Source: Streptomyces sp. HM190
GTDB lineage: Bacteria; Actinomycetota; Actinomycetes; Streptomycetales; Streptomycetaceae
Assembly: GCF_009857135.1 (NCBI RefSeq)
Contig: NZ_CP047318.1
Coordinates: 992,001-1,056,000, forward strand
Reading direction: 5' to 3'
DNA: 64,000 nucleotides
The notes beneath the pieces were generated by a model. That model was not told the origin of the DNA and did no database searches. It was given only the letters and a program-made list of their open reading frames with translations. Shown here in pieces: positions 25,774 to 33,564 of this stretch. Each line of letters opens with the position of its first letter. Position 1 is the first letter of the stretch. The position numbers and the translations under genes are program-made.

Positions 25774-26667
25774 CTACCGGACATCGACGAGAACGCCCGG
25801 TGAGAGCGTGGCGGAGAACAGGCCGGTGCCCCGGTATCTGAGCCACCACGAGCCGTCGAGCGTGACCGGTAGGGACGTGCCGGTGATCCCGGAGGCACCG
25901 GTGGTCAGTGACCGTACGGACTCCACCGTCCGGCAGGGGACGGCGCAGGATTCGAGGGTGACGGGCTGACCGGAGCGGCCGGCATAGGCGTCGGTCTCCC
26001 AGTCCGCCACGGTGAGCCGGCCCAGCATCCCGACATCGCGCCCCGCGGCCCCGGGGTTGGGCGAGGCGACGAAGGTCAGTCGTGCCCTGCGCTGCATCAT
26101 GAACGCGTCGGGGAACGACCGGGTGGTGATGCTGTGGTCGGGATCCTCGTCGATGGTGCTGCTCGCCACCAGGGCCCACACACGCCAGTCGCCCGCCCAG
26201 TCGTTGGTCACCTCCGCGCTGCCGGTGTCGACGCGGAACCACTCGGTGCACACCGCGGTGGTCGCGCTGGTGGGCGCGCATCCCGGCGCGGGCTCCGAGA
26301 GGCCGTCCAGGCGCTGCCCGTCCGGACCGAACAGGCTGATCTCGACGCCGCGGCGGTGGATGCCGACGTCCGCTCGCGCGGTGACCGTGGCGTGGAAGGT
26401 CAGCGACTGGCCGGGTCCCAGCACGAGAGGGCGTCCGCCGTTGACGGTGACACCGAGGATCTCGGGCGGCGTCAGGGCGTGGCCGTCGGCCCGGGCCGAC
26501 GGCACCGGGGCGCACACCAGCAGCAGGGCGCCGCACAGGCCGGCGAGGGCCGCCCTCCGGGCGGGCACCGCTGCGGCCTCGGCCCTGATGCGGGCTGCGG
26601 CCCCGGCGGCGGGTCCGGCTGTGACCCTGGCGGTCGCTCGGGCTCTGGCTCTGGCTGTAGTGCGCAT
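25774..26667 (-). CDS. Secreted hypothetical protein
   Basis: The 297-residue product has an unusually long, Ala/Arg-rich N-region (MRTTARARARATARVTAG...), a hydrophobic core (AALAGLCGALLLVCAPVPS) and a likely signal peptidase site after SARA (about residue 60). The mature part starts DGHALTPPEILGVTVNGGRP and appears all-beta. A Cys pair (PGCAPTSATTAVC) and a second pair (SCAVPC) suggest disulfides. GGGGGAGG lies before ATG 26667. No family was recognised; it could be a cell-envelope or hyphal-surface protein. Confidence 0.75.
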   Translation of the reverse strand: MRTTARARARATARVTAGPAAGAAARIRAEAAAVPARRAALAGLCGALLLVCAPVPSARADGHALTPPEILGVTVNGGRPLVLGPGQSLTFHATVTARADVGIHRRGVEISLFGPDGQRLDGLSEPAPGCAPTSATTAVCTEWFRVDTGSAEVTNDWAGDWRVWALVASSTIDEDPDHSITTRSFPDAFMMQRRARLTFVASPNPGAAGRDVGMLGRLTVADWETDAYAGRSGQPVTLESCAVPCRTVESVRSLTTGASGITGTSLPVTLDGSWWLRYRGTGLFSATLSPGVLVDVR

Positions 26668-26916
26668 GGGTGCCTCCCCCGTGACTCGTCGTCAGGGGGG
26701 AGAGGGTAGGGAGCGGCCGTGGCACCCGGTACCGTCCGCGACCGCTCCGGTACACGGTCATGACATTCGTGACGGGGACGGCGATACGCGCACCGGCCGG
26801 GCGGGACAGCACGCGTTACGGAACAGGGACAACCCGCCGCAACCGTGTACGACCCGTCCGCGTCTCCGACCGTGCCCAGCGGAAGGGCCGGGCCATGGCG
26901 CGACGGGGAGTGACGA

Positions 26917-27657
26917 ATGAACCGATCCAGGGGTTGTGGAAGACGGGTGTCCCGGGTGGCAGCGGCGGGGCTGGTCGCGGGGCTGGTGGTGGCCTGCGGA
27001 CCGAAGGACCAGGCTGCGGGTGAGGTGGACGGCAGCGGGAAGACGGGCACGGCGTCGAAGTCCGCGACTCCCACGCCGGCGAGGACGCCCGGCAGTCCGA
27101 AGAAGACACCGGGCACCCCCACCAAGGCCCCCTCGGCCACGCCGTCCTCGAAGCCGAGCGGTGGGGGCGGCGGTGGCGCCAAGGCCCTGACCTGCGCGCA
27201 GTTGCAGAACGCGTCCCTGGACGGCGGAGGGCTGGAGGGGTACGGCATCGCGGGAGCCTCCCTCAGCGGGGGCCGCTGGGAAGGACCGGACGGTGTGGTG
27301 ATCGAGCTGCAACCGCAGTGCGCCGTCGGTGACATCACCGGGGACGGCGCGGCCGACGCCGTGGGCGCCCTGAAGATCTCGACCGGGGGGACGGGCAGGT
27401 TCTACACGCTGGTCACCTGGCGCAACGACGGCGGCACCCCCGTCCCCGCGGCCACCGCCGAACTCGGCGACCGCACACCCGTCGTCTCCGTCGACTTCCC
27501 GTCCGCCGGGCCGCCGCGCCAGGTGACCGTGGTCTACCGGACGCGCGGCGACGACGATCCGGCGGCCGTCGTCACCCTCACCCGCACCGCGGTGTACGAG
27601 GTCAGCGGCGCCTCCATGGTGGAACTGCACCACAGCGACGCCCCGTACACCCCGTGA
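26917..27657 (+). CDS. Lipoprotein with Thr/Pro/Lys-rich linker
   Basis: The 246-residue lipoprotein has a signal peptide ending in the lipobox LVVAC (Cys27). A low-complexity linker follows (about 35-87, SATPTPARTPGSPKKTPGTP onward, ending in poly-Gly), then a globular domain with two Cys (LTCAQL and QPQCAV) and an FG-GAP-like phrase GDITGDGAADAV. It is divergent from the secreted protein at 25774, sharing a 249-bp promoter region. A role in sensing or binding at the membrane surface is possible but not demonstrated. Confidence 0.78.
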   Translation: MNRSRGCGRRVSRVAAAGLVAGLVVACGPKDQAAGEVDGSGKTGTASKSATPTPARTPGSPKKTPGTPTKAPSATPSSKPSGGGGGGAKALTCAQLQNASLDGGGLEGYGIAGASLSGGRWEGPDGVVIELQPQCAVGDITGDGAADAVGALKISTGGTGRFYTLVTWRNDGGTPVPAATAELGDRTPVVSVDFPSAGPPRQVTVVYRTRGDDDPAAVVTLTRTAVYEVSGASMVELHHSDAPYTP

Positions 27658-27676
27658 CGCCAGGCGGGTGCACGGT

Positions 27677-28399
27677 TCAGGGGGCGGGCCGGGGGTCGAT
27701 CCACAGCGACTCGGACGCGGCGCACAGCTCGCCCTCGGGTGTGGTGAGCGCGACGCCCATCGTGTGCTTGCGCCCGGACTCCGCGAGGAGCCACGCGTAC
27801 AGGAGGTAGGGCTCGCCCGCGGCGACCGGCCGCAGGACCGTGCCGGTGAGGGAGGCGGTGACCGCGCCGGGGCGCTGGGTGCCGAGGAAGCGGCCCGCCC
27901 AGTGTCCGGGGCAGTCCAGGGCTCCCCAGACCAGGCGGGCCGGCAGCAGGCCGTCCGGGCCGGCGAAGACCCGCGACGGGGTCCAGGCGGAGGCCACGAC
28001 GTCCTTGCCCGGCACCGGTCCGCAGTACACGCGCAGTCCGCGGTCAGCGGTGCGCAGGCCGCAGCCGAAGCAGTCGACGACGCCGGGGGGCGGTGCCGTG
28101 CGGAACCTCTCCGCCGCGGCGGCCGCCTCGTCCCAGGAGGGTGGGGCCGGCACGTCGAGCGGCAGGTCGGCGGGGCGGGCGGCGGCGAGGGGCCGGGCGG
28201 CCTCACCCAACTCGGCTCCCCCGTCGGGCGTTTCGGCGATCGGTACGGGAACCCCGACCGGTACCGGCCCGCGGAAGTCCACCCGCAGCGCCTTCGCCGC
28301 GGACCGCTCCGCCAGGGTGCCGGCGACATAGCCGCCGAAGGCCACTCCGGGGTAGCCGACGTACAGCTCCGGCACCACGATCGTGTCAGTCGTCGTCAT
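27677..28399 (-). CDS. Hotdog/thioesterase-like protein
   Basis: The 240-residue protein begins MTTTDTIVVPELYVGYPGVA and has FGGYVAGTLAE, then a Cys-containing PPGVVDCFGCG and a C-terminal half with LVWGALDCPGHWAG. The overall pattern resembles double-hotdog thioesterase or acyl-CoA-binding proteins that bind a CoA ester with VWGALDCP(G/S). No catalytic residue can be assigned. ATG 28399 is preferred over an in-frame GTG at 28408. It converges with the lipoprotein gene (19-bp gap). Confidence 0.6.
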   Translation of the reverse strand: MTTTDTIVVPELYVGYPGVAFGGYVAGTLAERSAAKALRVDFRGPVPVGVPVPIAETPDGGAELGEAARPLAAARPADLPLDVPAPPSWDEAAAAAERFRTAPPPGVVDCFGCGLRTADRGLRVYCGPVPGKDVVASAWTPSRVFAGPDGLLPARLVWGALDCPGHWAGRFLGTQRPGAVTASLTGTVLRPVAAGEPYLLYAWLLAESGRKHTMGVALTTPEGELCAASESLWIDPRPAP

Positions 28400-28478
28400 G
28401 ATCCCCACTTCACCACACCGCGGGGCCGCGCTCGGCAGCGCGGCTGGACCGGATGTCCTACGGTCGGGCCCCGGCGGG

Positions 28479-28850
28479 TCAGGGGCGCCGGTCGGCGCCG
28501 CCCGGGGTGAGGGCCGGCTGAAACTCCGCCTGCTGGAGCTCCGCGAGCAACTCGCTCTGTCCGGCCAGTAATTCGGTGAGGATGCGGCGGGCCGCGCGCA
28601 GCAGGTCGGCCACGTCGCCGCCGGCGAGCGCGTAGCTCACCGTGGAGCCCTCCCGGATGGAGACGACGATCCCCGAACGGCGCAGGACGCCCAGCTGCTG
28701 GGACAGGCTGGACGGTTCGATCTCGATCTCACTGAGCAGGTCGCGCACGGCGAGGGGACCGCTCTGCAGCAGTTCCAGAACCCGGATGCGCACCGGATGC
28801 CCGAGCATGCGGAAGAACTCGGCCTTGGCCTGGTAGAGGGGGACCTGCAT
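28479..28850 (-). CDS. ArsR-family regulator
   Basis: The 123-residue winged-HTH protein reads FFRMLGHPVRIRVLELLQSG, then DLLSEIEIEPSSLSQQLGVL and a wing. The ELCVCDL-type metal site of true ArsR/SmtB sensors is absent, so it probably responds to something other than a metal, or to redox or membrane state through another route. The C-terminal tail (ELLAGQSELLAELQQAEFQ) may be a coiled coil. TTGAAGA-AG-TCTTCAA at 29025-29040 is a candidate operator upstream. Confidence 0.85.
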   Translation of the reverse strand: MQVPLYQAKAEFFRMLGHPVRIRVLELLQSGPLAVRDLLSEIEIEPSSLSQQLGVLRRSGIVVSIREGSTVSYALAGGDVADLLRAARRILTELLAGQSELLAELQQAEFQPALTPGGADRRP

Positions 28851-29024
28851 GAGAATCGCTCGCTCCCTGCCGTGTTCGACGGGCTTTCTCCGGGCTTTCT
28901 CTCGGCACGGCGGCCCAGATGCCGGCGCAGACGGTTCGGCCGGGGCCGACGCCGCGTACTGCGCCCATCCTCGCTGATCCGGCCCCGCACCCCCATGGCA
29001 TTGACCTCATCTGGATATTCCCAG

Positions 29025-29040
29025 TTGAAGAAGTCTTCAA
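29025..29040. promoter_or_regulatory. Inverted repeat upstream of the ArsR-type gene
   Basis: TTGAAGA and TCTTCAA arms are separated by AG, in an AT-rich patch 175 bases upstream of the ArsR gene and just past the roadblock stop. It is a candidate regulator site; it could also be part of a terminator for the roadblock gene. Confidence 0.4.
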
Positions 29041-29075
29041 GTCATGGGCGTGCGAGGGCACGCATCACGGCATGG

Positions 29076-29450
29076 CTACACGTGGAGGTCCGCTCCGACG
29101 CGCTTGAGCTGGTGGCGGGCCATGGCGAGGTTGGACTTGCCCCGGTCGAGCACGAGGTAGAGGAACAGGCCGTTGCCGCTGCGGCCCTTGAGCGGCTGGA
29201 TGATGTGGTACTGACTGCCGAGCGTGATCAGCATGTCCTCGATCTCGCCCGTGAGGCCCAGGTGCTCCATGGTGCGGGTCTTGGCGCGGATCACGTCCGT
29301 GTTGCCCGCCGCCGCGACCGTCAGGTCGAGGTCCTTGCCACCCCCGAGCGTGCCCAGCGCCATCCCGCTCGTGTAGTCGACAAGCGCCGTCCCTAAGGCA
29401 CCTTCGATCGACGTCATGATCTCCTTCAGCGAGATCTCGACATTGCTCAT
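29076..29450 (-). CDS. Roadblock/LC7-domain protein
   Basis: The 124-residue roadblock protein (MSNVEISLKEIMTSIEGALG start; GKDLDLTVAAAGNTDVIRAK middle) resembles the CvnB/MglB-type partners that act with small GTPases and sensor kinases in Streptomyces conservons. No CvnA kinase, CvnC or GTPase gene lies beside it here, so it appears to be an orphan copy. Start codon 29450 is ATG with GGAGAT upstream. Confidence 0.85.
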   Translation of the reverse strand: MSNVEISLKEIMTSIEGALGTALVDYTSGMALGTLGGGKDLDLTVAAAGNTDVIRAKTRTMEHLGLTGEIEDMLITLGSQYHIIQPLKGRSGNGLFLYLVLDRGKSNLAMARHQLKRVGADLHV

Positions 29451-29509
29451 CCCGGCATCTCCTCCAAGTCATGGCGCGGGAGGGGCATCGCCCTCTCCGC
29501 CGGTGCTGG

Positions 29510-29672
29510 TGCCGCGACGGGCAACGCCTGCCCCGTCGCGACGCCCGGCACGCACTCTCGCCGCACCGGGCACAAGCCCGAGTACATCCAGTACGAGGAC
29601 GTGCGCCCGGCCCGTCGAGAGCACGCACCAAACGCCGCTCCTCGACGGGCAAACGTTGCCTGCCGCGGCACT
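29510..29672 (+). repeat. 163-bp element, copy 1
   Basis: The element has imperfect terminal inverted repeats: it starts GTGCCGCGACGGGCAACG and its other end reads inward, on the opposite strand, GTGCCGCGGCAGGCAACG. About 91% of bases match copy 2 at 38172-38334 (14 differences counted by eye, no gaps), in opposite orientation. It lies 60 bp upstream of the roadblock start. All frames are open because of GC content; one frame (GHKPEYIQYEDVRPARREH) is partly conserved between copies. MITE-like or an extragenic repeat of unknown role. Confidence 0.8.
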
Positions 29673-29873
29673 AGGGACCCTACGAAGTGCCCGCGACGGA
29701 CTGCGCTGTTGTTCGGTTGTCGTTCGATACTGACCATGCGAGGCGTGAATTGCCGCATGACGTACCGCTTCTGACCGGTCGTGCATCGCGAAAGTCCGGC
29801 ACCCCGTTCCCGGCACCCCGCGCGACGGCGTCGCGGTGCGCCTGGCCACATGGGCTGCCGTGGCACACGCCGA

Positions 29874-29903
29874 GGGGGCGGCCGCGTCGGTGCGGCCGCC
29901 CCC
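29874..29903 (-). terminator. Hairpin downstream of the sigma factor gene
   Basis: A perfect 12-bp stem (29874-29885 with 29892-29903) with a 6-base loop lies about 53 bases beyond the sigma-gene stop on the minus strand. Confidence 0.6.
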
Positions 29904-29919
29904 GGGCGTCGGGCTCAGC

Positions 29920-29947
29920 GTCAGGCGTCAGGCGTCAGGCGTCAGGC
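29920..29947. repeat. Four tandem copies of a 7-bp unit
   Basis: GTCAGGC is repeated four times perfectly between the sigma-gene stop and its terminator hairpin. A related GTCAGCG array lies after the kinase-like gene at 36599-36612. It is probably slippage-prone filler. Confidence 0.7.
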
Positions 29948-29955
29948 ACACGGGA

Positions 29956-30798
29956 TCAGGCGCCGGTGAGCATGCCCTCGCGCAGGCGGGTCAGGAGGCG
30001 GGAGATGAGACGGGAGACCTGCATCTGGGAGATGCCGAGGCGTTCGCCGATCTCGGCCTGGGTGAGTTCCTCCACGAACCGCCAGTGAATGATCTTGCGG
30101 TGGCGCTCGTCGAGTTCGGCGATCATCGGGGCGAGAGCGTGGAAGTCCTCGATCAGACCGAACGCGGCGTCCTCGTCCCCGATGAAGTCGGCCAGCGCGG
30201 ACTCGCCGTCCTCGCTGTTGGTGATCGCCGCGTCCAGGGAGGCCGACTTGTAGCCGTTGGAGGCCAGCTGGGCCTCCACGACCTCGTCCTCCGGCAGGCT
30301 CATCAGCTCGGAGAGCTCCTTCGTCGTCGGGGTCCGGCCGAGGCGGCTCTGGAGCTCCTCGTTGGCGCGGGCGAGCTGCGCACGGGCCTCCTGGAGCCTG
30401 CGGGGCACGTGGACGGCCCAGGATGTGTCACGGAAGAACCGCTTGATCTCACCGACGATGTAGGGGACGGCGAAGGAGGTGAACTCCACCTCGCGGGACA
30501 GCTCGAACCGGTCGATCGCCTTGATCAGTCCGATCATGCCGACCTGGACGATGTCCTCCATCTCCTCCGGACCGCGGCTGCGGAAGCGTCCGGCCGCGTA
30601 GCGGACGAGGGACATGTTCATCTCGATCAGCGTGTTCCGGGCGTACTGGTACTCGGGGGTGCCCTCCTCCAGCACCTCCAGCTGGTCGAAGAAGAGCTTC
30701 GACAGCTCTCGTGCGTCCTTCGGCGCGACCTTGGAAGGGTCCGCGATCTCCGGAACGCCCGCCGTCCGTCCAGTGGTCTGTACGGCCGTCGCCATCAT
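29956..30798 (-). CDS. SigB/SigF-type stress sigma factor
   Basis: The 280-residue group 3 sigma factor of the SigB/F/G family has region 2 (about 55-125: LIEMNMSLVRYAAGRFRSRG, DIVQVGMIGLIKAIDRFE, TSFAVPYIVGEIKRFFRD), region 3 (about 130-200) and region 4 HTH (about 225-275: ELTQAEIGERLGISQMQVSR). These factors are held by HATPase anti-sigma proteins and released by STAS antagonists, and both kinds are encoded nearby. GGGAGG lies 5 bases before ATG 30798. Its start overlaps the end of a small ORF by ATGA, linking it to the phosphatase gene upstream. Confidence 0.92.
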   Translation of the reverse strand: MMATAVQTTGRTAGVPEIADPSKVAPKDARELSKLFFDQLEVLEEGTPEYQYARNTLIEMNMSLVRYAAGRFRSRGPEEMEDIVQVGMIGLIKAIDRFELSREVEFTSFAVPYIVGEIKRFFRDTSWAVHVPRRLQEARAQLARANEELQSRLGRTPTTKELSELMSLPEDEVVEAQLASNGYKSASLDAAITNSEDGESALADFIGDEDAAFGLIEDFHALAPMIAELDERHRKIIHWRFVEELTQAEIGERLGISQMQVSRLISRLLTRLREGMLTGA

Positions 30799-31073
30799 CC
30801 GCCCCTCCCAGTCGATCCGCCTCGTGCTCGCCGGTGCTCTGGTCCGGCAAGCACGCGCCTACCCCGGCCCACGATCCGCATTCCCCCGTCCTCAGGATTT
30901 TTTTCGACGCGGTTCGGACCGGGCCGTCCGCGGGCGGCGGGCGCTCCGGGTCGGACGGTGAACCGGTCCGGGTCCGCGGCCCGCCACCCGGCCGCCCACG
31001 AGGCGGGCGGCTCGGCGAGCGGCTGTCCCGGCGCGAGCCACTCGTACGGCCCGACGATTCCGAGACGTGTCAC
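30795..31073 (-). CDS. Small bridging ORF (92 aa), uncertain
   Basis: The reading frame starts with GTG overlapping the stop of the phosphatase gene (GTGA, 31070-31073) and ends with TGA overlapping the sigma ATG (ATGA, 30795-30798). The first 58 or so codons (VTRLGIVGPYEWLAPGQPLA, then EPPASWAAGWRAADPDRF) have strong G/C third-position bias. After about 30900 the bias vanishes and AAAAAAAT occurs. Either it is a short real gene, or the end of an older gene degraded by a frameshift. No family was recognised. Confidence 0.35.
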   Translation of the reverse strand: MTRLGIVGPYEWLAPGQPLAEPPASWAAGWRAADPDRFTVRPGAPAARGRPGPNRVEKNPEDGGMRIVGRGRRVLAGPEHRRARGGSTGRGG

Positions 31074-32305
31074 GCCTGCCGCGTTGCCCGGTCCGCACCG
31101 GCCATGCGTGCGGCCGGGCGGGAAGCGGTCGACCCGGCCGGCGGGCGGCGGCGGTTGCCGTGCCAGTCGAGCACCAGGACAGTGGCGTCGTCCGCGAGGT
31201 CGCCCCGGCAGGCGTCGAGGACCGCGCCGGTCAGCCGGCGCACGACCTCTCTGGGATGCAGGGCGCGGGTCTCGTGCAGGAGCGCGACCAGGTCGACGGC
31301 CGCGGCGCCGCGGTCCTGCATGCCGTCGGTGAGCAGGATCAGGCGGTCCTTCGGGCGCAGGCGCAGCTCCTGGGCGCGGTAGGGGATGGGCGCGGCGACA
31401 CCGAACGGCAGGTTGACGGCGAGGGGGACCTCCTCGACGGTGCCGTCACGCAGCCGCAGGGGCCAGGGGTGGCCCGCGTTGACCAGTCCGCAGACGCCCG
31501 TGTCGAGGTCGACGCCGAGCAACTGGCCGGTGGCGAGGCCGCAGTTGTGGCGCACCAGTGCCCGGTGGGCCTGTTCGGCCTGTTCGACGGTGTCGCAGCC
31601 GCCGCGGCGCGCCCGCCTCAGCGCGCCGATCAGCAGGGTGGCCAGCAGGGCGGAGTCCGTGTCGTGGCCCATGGCGTCGGTGATGGAGACGTGCAGGGTG
31701 TCGCGGTCGAGGGTGTAGTCGTAGGTGTCGCCGCCGATGTCGTCGGCGGGGACGAGTCCGGCGGCGAGGGTGAACTGGTCGGCCTCGCAGCAGGGCGCCG
31801 AGGGAAGCAGTTGGTGCTGGATCTCGGCGGCGAGGCTGGTCTCGGTGGTGCGCCGGCCCAGGTGGTACAGGTCCGTGAAGCGGCGGTCCGTGACGATGAT
31901 GTAGGCGAGCGCGTGGGCCGCGTCGCGGACCTGCCGCAGCGCGGTGTCGTCGGCGGACTGGAGGGTCACCTCCAGCAGGCCGATGCAGTCGCCGCGGTTG
32001 CTGACCGGCGTGACGACACGCAGCCCGTCCTGCCCCTGGGGCTCCACGTGTTGGCGCTGGCCGCGGAGCACGCCGTCGTAGAGGCTGCCGTGCAGGGCGA
32101 TCGGCTCGGTGCGGTCCGTGGTGTCACCGCCGGGCGCGGCGAGGCGCACCAGCCGCTGACCGATGAGGTCGGCGAACAGGAAGGAGACACGCTCCGCACC
32201 GAACCGCTTCTGCAGATCGCGTGCCACCACGTCGACGGACTCACCGGGCGGGGCCGCCTCCGCCGCGGCCAGCAACTCGCCCAGTTCCAGGTCTCCACGC
32301 TCCAC
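31070..32305 (-). CDS. SpoIIE-type PP2C phosphatase with GAF-like domain
   Basis: The 411-residue product has an N-terminal GAF-like sensor (about 10-165) and a C-terminal PP2C/SpoIIE domain (about 185-385): ETSLAAEIQHQLLPSAPCCE, then VPADDIGGDTYDY with metal Asp, ITDAMGHDTDSALLA, and LLTDGMQDRGA. Such RsbU/RsbP-like enzymes dephosphorylate STAS antagonists to free a sigma factor. GTG 32305 has AGGAGG 5 bases upstream. It lies upstream of the sigma gene in the same direction. Confidence 0.9.
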   Translation of the reverse strand: MERGDLELGELLAAAEAAPPGESVDVVARDLQKRFGAERVSFLFADLIGQRLVRLAAPGGDTTDRTEPIALHGSLYDGVLRGQRQHVEPQGQDGLRVVTPVSNRGDCIGLLEVTLQSADDTALRQVRDAAHALAYIIVTDRRFTDLYHLGRRTTETSLAAEIQHQLLPSAPCCEADQFTLAAGLVPADDIGGDTYDYTLDRDTLHVSITDAMGHDTDSALLATLLIGALRRARRGGCDTVEQAEQAHRALVRHNCGLATGQLLGVDLDTGVCGLVNAGHPWPLRLRDGTVEEVPLAVNLPFGVAAPIPYRAQELRLRPKDRLILLTDGMQDRGAAAVDLVALLHETRALHPREVVRRLTGAVLDACRGDLADDATVLVLDWHGNRRRPPAGSTASRPAARMAGADRATRQA

Positions 32306-32434
32306 GACAACCTCCTGTCGGTTGCCGCAACTTTTTCCCCGAGTTTCCGTGACATCACCCGATGTGGGAGACGGCACCCGGTCCACGCACCCGACGCGTC
32401 ACCGGTTGTCGCGTTCCCTTCCGCCGATCCTCGT

Positions 32435-32923
32435 CTACGGGGCGGGACGGCCGGCGACGTCCGGGCCGGGATCGTCGGGCAGGGCGATGCGGACGGTGAT
32501 GCGCTTGCCGACCGGTTCGCGTCGCGCCTCGAAGCCGTGCGCGACGGCCATGACGATCTCCAGGCCGTGCTGTCCCACCCGGCCCGGGTCGGCGGCCCGC
32601 GCCACCGGGAACACGGGATCGCTGTCCCACACGGCGACCTCGACCATCGCGCCGGTGACCCGCAGCTCCATCAGCACCGGGCCGGGGGCGTACTTGCGTG
32701 CGTTGGTGACGAGTTCACTGACCACCAGCTGGGTCAGTTCCATCGCGCGGGCGGACACCGGCACACCGTGCTCGACCTGGACACGGGTGAGGAAGTCGAT
32801 GGCGCTGTGCCGCGCCTGCGCGATGCAGGACCCGTCGCCGTCCAGCGCGACGGTGTCCTGGATCGGAGCGGCCTCGGGCATCACACCGCCCTCGCCACAA
32901 GGAACTGATTCCGCCGGGTCCAC
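32435..32923 (-). CDS. RsbW-like HATPase (anti-sigma kinase type)
   Basis: The product has about 148-162 residues, depending on start (GTG 32923 after GGGGG, or ATG 32881 giving MPEAAPIQD). The GHKL ATPase N-box is ELTQLVVSELVTNARKYAPG (about 80-99 from the longer start). A weak G-box-like stretch, GRVGQHGLEIVMAVA, follows. In the family these proteins bind a sigma factor and phosphorylate a STAS partner. It sits between the phosphatase and the STAS gene, completing a partner-switching set. Confidence 0.85.
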   Translation of the reverse strand: MDPAESVPCGEGGVMPEAAPIQDTVALDGDGSCIAQARHSAIDFLTRVQVEHGVPVSARAMELTQLVVSELVTNARKYAPGPVLMELRVTGAMVEVAVWDSDPVFPVARAADPGRVGQHGLEIVMAVAHGFEARREPVGKRITVRIALPDDPGPDVAGRPAP

Positions 32924-33093
32924 TTTGATCCCCCGTTCACCTGCCTGCGCGTACCCCGCACCATGCCTCACATGCTCCCTGCGATCGACTCAGGCATTGA
33001 GCACCTGTTCGCCGTACCATCGTGGCAGGGTGTCGGAGTACATCCTGTCGGAACCCGAGCGGCCACCAGCCGGAGCAGTCGAGGACACGAGCG

Positions 33094-33456
33094 GTGACAG
33101 ACACCCAGGGAGCAGCCCGCCCGGAGCGGCTGTCGATCGGTCTCACCTCCGTCGACGGGGTCCGGGTGGTGACCCTGCGCGGTGAGATCGACCACACGGT
33201 CAGGGAACGGTTCAGCGCAGCCCTGCTGCCCGGCGAGGACACGGGCCCGCGGATCGTGGTCGATCTCGGCGAGGTGACCTTCATGGACTCCAGCGGCGTC
33301 AACGTCCTGGTCGCCGCCCACCACCAGGTGAGGGACGCACAGGGCTGGCTGCGCATCGCCGGCGCCCGGGACCCGGTGCGGCGGCTGCTGCGTCTGGTCG
33401 CCCTGGACCAGGTCATCTCCTGCCACCCCAGCGTCGAGGAGGCCCTCGCCGCCTGA
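33094..33456 (+). CDS. STAS-domain anti-anti-sigma factor
   Basis: The 120-residue STAS protein has GVRVVTLRGEIDH at the N-terminal strand and VVDLGEVTFMDSSGVNVLVA with the phosphorylatable Ser of the DSSG motif (about residues 69-72). GTG 33094 is preferred; the longer frame from 33022 lacks conserved residues. It is divergent from the HATPase gene, so the antagonist is controlled separately from the other components. Confidence 0.9.
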   Translation: MTDTQGAARPERLSIGLTSVDGVRVVTLRGEIDHTVRERFSAALLPGEDTGPRIVVDLGEVTFMDSSGVNVLVAAHHQVRDAQGWLRIAGARDPVRRLLRLVALDQVISCHPSVEEALAA

Positions 33457-33564
33457 GCCGCGGGCCGGCGACGGGACCGGGGACGGGGACGGGAGCCGGG
33501 CCGCGCGGGCAGATGACCACCGAGCGCGCGCAACTCCCGTGTGGGGCAGTTCACCGTCCCGGGT

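Noticed and set aside
29416..29733. Plus-strand 105-codon frame upstream of the roadblock gene
   Set aside because: It crosses the 163-bp element and is not conserved in copy 2 beyond the element borders.
33457..33564. GACGGG-rich stretch between STAS and Vgb genes as a terminator
   Set aside because: No stable symmetrical stem was found.
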